A stretch of 64,000 nt of DNA, taken from Planctomycetaceae bacterium. Its GTDB lineage: Bacteria > Planctomycetota > Phycisphaerae > Phycisphaerales > SM1A02. The notes beneath the pieces are model-generated. The model searched no databases. It worked only from the letters and a program-made list of their open reading frames with translations, and had not been told where the DNA came from. The stretch is from contig CANLHK010000004.1 of NCBI GenBank assembly GCA_947490615.1, positions 217,698-281,697 of the forward strand, read 5' to 3'. This document shows, in pieces, positions 61,840 to 64,000 of the stretch (the first letter of the stretch is position 1; every line of letters begins with the position of its first letter). A program made the translations under genes and the position numbers.

Positions 61840-62059
61840 GCACTGAGAATGGGGGTGAACCGCTCGCCGGCCCCGGACGAGCACGCGTTTAAGATACGAC
61901 GAACTTGTGCCGCGACGAACGGGATCGGCCAAGTTTCCTAGAAGTTCGCGGTCAATCACAAACCGCGGACCTCGCGGGTGCGCTGCCCGATTCGGACTTT
62001 CGGCAGGCGAGAGGAGTGGCACTTCTCGGAAGTCGGTTCGCTCGGAAACAGCCTGATGC

Positions 62060-62095
62060 AAAAAGACACCCGCCGCGGACGAGCCGCGGCGGGTG
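62060..62095 (-). terminator. rho-independent terminator of the first sorting-tail gene
   Basis: CACCCGCCGCGG (62067-62078) pairs with CCGCGGCGGGTG (62084-62095) around a 5-base loop. On the minus strand TCTTTTTG follows. Its core resembles that of the terminator at 63363-63397. Confidence 0.9.
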
Positions 62096-62175
62096 GAGCT
62101 TTCTGTCCCGTGAGCGTGTCGACAGGGTCGACGCGCCTGAGATCACTGTCGGTTCATGAACTGGTCATGCACCGA

Positions 62176-62862
62176 TCAGCGGCGGCGACGGCCGGCGAGG
62201 CCAGCGAGGCCGAGGAGCGCGATCGCTCCTGGGGTTGGCACGGTTCCGATGAACACGGTGCTCTCCGCGAACTGAACGGGCGATCCAGCGACGCCGTTGT
62301 TGTAGCCGATCTTGAGGTTGAACAGACCAGCGTTGAAGTCGCGAGCGACGACGAACTGACCGAGGATGACCGAGTCCGCGGTGTTGCCGGCTTGGCCGAC
62401 GCGACCCATGATCGATCCACCTGGGGCGAACCAACCGCAGTTCTGGCCGGCTGGGATGTCAGGGCGGAACCAGGAGAGTGGGTTGCCCCACGACGGATCG
62501 GCAGAAACGCCGTTGACCGCGTTTGGGATGCCACCAACGGTGAGGTACGAGTCGAACGGGCGGTTGGCGACAGCGCCGGTCAGCGAAGGTGCCCACGAAC
62601 CAAACGCACTCGTCATGACGGAGGCGTAGGTCGAGAGATCCTGGTGATAGAAGGCATTCATCGTCGCGCCGTTGAGGCCGTCGAGGTTGAAGGCGTTCAG
62701 GATCGTGTCGGTGGCGCCGTTGAAACGGGCGTACACCTTGTAGGAGTCAACCAAACGGCCATCGCCGTGGGTCGACTGGGTCTTGACAGCGTAGTACTCA
62801 ACGAAGGTCGCGGAGGACACGCTGGTGACAGCGGCCGCGAGGGTCATAGCCGTAAGCTTCAT
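62176..62862 (-). CDS. secreted protein with PEP-CTERM-like sorting tail (complete copy)
   Basis: A 228-residue exported protein. The signal peptide ends SVSSA (about residue 18), AAAAGGA-like purines precede the ATG. The body has VYARFNGATDTILNAFNLDGL, NAFYHQDLS, SADPSWGNPLSWFRPDIPAGQN and GWFAPGGSIMGRVGQ, repeated almost residue for residue in the neighbouring copy. It ends with a sorting tail: PTPGA, a hydrophobic helix ALLGLAGLAG, and RRRR, the layout of PEP-CTERM signals that exosortases process at the inner membrane, though with Thr instead of Glu in the P-E-P position. It is probably anchored or released at the surface; role unknown. Confidence 0.86.
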   Translation of the reverse strand: MKLTAMTLAAAVTSVSSATFVEYYAVKTQSTHGDGRLVDSYKVYARFNGATDTILNAFNLDGLNGATMNAFYHQDLSTYASVMTSAFGSWAPSLTGAVANRPFDSYLTVGGIPNAVNGVSADPSWGNPLSWFRPDIPAGQNCGWFAPGGSIMGRVGQAGNTADSVILGQFVVARDFNAGLFNLKIGYNNGVAGSPVQFAESTVFIGTVPTPGAIALLGLAGLAGRRRR

Positions 62863-63362
62863 GATCTCAATCCTTTTGATGAAACGGGACAGGGGACAGG
62901 AACAGGGGACAGAAGACGCGCTCTTGCGAGCGAATCACGGGATCACTTCATGCTCTGCGTGGCGACGGGATGTCGCGTGGCAAAGCCCCTATTACCCGTC
63001 TGCGCGATCGACTGGAATCGATCGAACCGTTTCGATGACTCGAAACGTTGCTCCCCTCGGAGCACAGACAACCCTCAAGGCGAAGATGCTGCCGTTCCAA
63101 GGTGAGTCAAGGTAGGCGGCTTGGCTTTTTGGAGATATTTGCGAGGCGCTTGCGCAGAGGCCTCGAGGCGGGTCGCTCGCGGGCGGTCGACGCAAGGCGG
63201 GGTCGTTAGGTGGGTCTGCAAAAGCGTTTGCGCAAGATCGCGTCTCATAGGAGGTTCGGCAAAGGCGTCGCACCAGGACGCCCTCGCACGGCGGCTTGCG
63301 GTGGCGTCGGAACTCCCGAGGGAGTGGAGTGCGCGGCTCGCGATCGAGTCGCCAGCAACACG
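62863..63362. other. intergenic region between the two sorting-tail genes
   Basis: About 500 bp upstream of the complete sorting-tail gene and downstream of the truncated one. It holds an AAAAGGA site (62871-62877), three GGGACAG repeats (62886-62912) and presumably the promoter. No coding sequence with supporting features was seen. Confidence 0.55.
62886..62912. repeat. three copies of a 7-bp direct repeat
   Basis: GGGACAG occurs at 62886-62892, 62893-62899 and 62906-62912, the last separated by GAACAG. They lie 24-50 bp upstream of the start of the sorting-tail gene and could be a protein-binding site or simple slippage. Confidence 0.6.
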
Positions 63363-63397
63363 AAAAAAACCACCGCCGCGGTTGTCCGCGGCGGTGG
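63363..63397 (-). terminator. rho-independent terminator of the second sorting-tail gene
   Basis: CCACCGCCGCGG (63370-63381) pairs perfectly with CCGCGGCGGTGG (63386-63397) around TTGT. On the minus strand TTTTTTT follows. It closes the gene ending at 63428. Confidence 0.93.
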
Positions 63398-63427
63398 CGT
63401 TCAGACTTGATTGAGGCAAACCTAGGC

Positions 63428-64000
63428 TCAGCGACGACGACGGCCGGTGAGGCCAGCGAGTCCGAGGAGCGCGATCGCGCCTGGGGCGGGGACGGGGAAG
63501 AGCGTTCCGCTTGCGAACTGGACCGGTGCACCAGCGACGCCGCTGTTGTAGCCGATCGTCATGCTGTAGCCACCAACGCTGCCGAAGGTCGTGCCCGCGG
63601 CGACGGAGAACTGGCCGAGGATGACCGAGTCAGGAGTGTTGCCGGCTTGGCCGACGCGACCCATGATCGAGCCACCTGGCGCGAACCAACCGACATTCTG
63701 GCCGGCTGGGATGTCAGGGCGGAACCAGGAGAGCGGGTTACCCCACGACGGATCGGCGGAGACGCCGTTGGTCGCGGTGGGGAGACCACCGCAGGTGAGG
63801 TACGAGTCGAACGGGCGGTTCAGGGTCGCGTTGCCCGTGAGGGCAGGGGACCACGAGCCAGCGGTGGTCGACAGCGTGGTGGCGGAGGAAGAGAGATCCT
63901 GGTGATAGAAGGCATTCAGCGACGCGCCAGCGAGGCCGTCGAGGTTGAACGCATTGAGGATCGTGTCGGTCGGACCGTTGAAGCGAGCGTAGATCTTGTA
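63428..64000 (-). CDS. secreted protein with PEP-CTERM-like sorting tail (5' end beyond the window)
   Basis: The open frame runs to the window edge without a start, so 190 residues of the C-terminal part are seen. From the edge it reads YKIYARFNGPTDTILNAFNL, then LNAFYHQDLS, SADPSWGNPLSWFRPDIPAGQN, GWFAPGGSIMGRVGQAGNT and finally PAPGA, ALLGLAGLTG and RRRR. It is a close paralogue of the gene at 62176-62862, and the two are in tandem. The signal peptide and start must lie beyond position 64000. A start at 63664 would give only the last 78 residues and is not the true start. Confidence 0.88.
   Translation of the reverse strand, partial: YKIYARFNGPTDTILNAFNLDGLAGASLNAFYHQDLSSSATTLSTTAGSWSPALTGNATLNRPFDSYLTCGGLPTATNGVSADPSWGNPLSWFRPDIPAGQNVGWFAPGGSIMGRVGQAGNTPDSVILGQFSVAAGTTFGSVGGYSMTIGYNSGVAGAPVQFASGTLFPVPAPGAIALLGLAGLTGRRRR

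Larger units (their letters stand above)
61829..62175. other. intergenic region between dockerin and sorting-tail genes
   Basis: About 347 bp. It contains the terminator of the upstream sorting-tail gene at 62060-62095 and must hold the promoter of the dockerin gene. I see no ORF with coding character in it. Confidence 0.6.

Noticed and set aside
63428..63664. 78-residue small protein
   Set aside because: The frame continues open to the window edge and matches the complete paralogue throughout, so this is the C-terminal part of a larger gene.
1..64000. tRNA, rRNA, insertion sequences or prophage genes
   Set aside because: Intergenic gaps are short and no cloverleaf, rRNA stretch, transposase or phage structural motif was recognised by eye; a tRNAscan or Infernal run would be decisive.

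Overview
The window looks like chromosomal DNA of a high-GC planctomycete, most likely class Phycisphaerae. This is inferred from the gene content. There is a PSCyt1/DUF1549/DUF1553 protein translationally coupled to a DUF1501 protein. There are five secreted proteins ending in dockerin-like duplicated calcium loops, and two paralogous secreted proteins with a C-terminal P-(T/A)-P-G-A / hydrophobic / RRRR sorting tail. There is also a two-GroEL chaperonin locus. No rRNA, tRNA, CRISPR array, insertion sequence or phage gene was found; this reads as a densely packed core chromosome.

Layout. 0.1-5.2 kb: a dienelactone-hydrolase-like enzyme, then the PSCyt1-DUF1501 pair. 5.5-9.7 kb: three secreted dockerin-bearing proteins, two of them PepSY-like tandem paralogues. 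9.7-20.7 kb, minus strand: O-antigen-ligase-like protein, RNase R, FmdB-type zinc ribbon, GrpE, DnaJ, GroEL, GroES, GroEL and a zinc-ribbon membrane protein, forming a proteostasis and RNA-turnover island. 20.8-24.7 kb, plus strand: MoxR ATPase, QueC, a lipoprotein, and a thioredoxin-fold (TlpA/ResA-like) protein that converges on gyrB (24.8-27.5 kb) across a strong hairpin. 27.7-29.7 kb: two tandem peptidoglycan-amidase-like proteins. 29.7-32.0 kb, minus: a small membrane protein, xylulokinase and a small secreted protein. 32.1-38.5 kb, minus: a five-gene TolC / HlyD / MacB-type ABC export operon in which every junction is a 4-bp overlap, preceded by a Cys-rich secreted peptide and a terminator-like hairpin. 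38.7-39.6 kb: a membrane protein. 39.6-47.4 kb, plus: GH38 alpha-mannosidase, sodium/solute symporter and GH2 beta-mannosidase, a likely mannoside uptake and degradation unit. 47.6-57.8 kb: a mix of housekeeping genes (DedA, BshB1-like deacetylase, TruA, IspF, MurD) and planctomycete proteins of unknown role. These include an archaeal-adenylate-kinase-like protein with a degenerate P-loop and a deoxyribosyltransferase-like C-terminus. 57.9-64.0 kb, minus: a secreted dockerin metalloprotease, a secreted dockerin protein, and two tandem sorting-tail proteins, the last cut by the window edge.

MurD together with two amidase-fold proteins argues for a peptidoglycan wall. Several secreted products carry dockerin modules, but no cohesin partner and no exosortase is present here. 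The best candidates for new biology are the AdkA-like/deoxyribosyltransferase-like protein, the Cys-rich-peptide-led exporter operon, the groEL-groES-groEL island with an intercistronic hairpin, and the dockerin/sorting-tail secreted proteins. All names come from reading motifs by eye; no database search was run.
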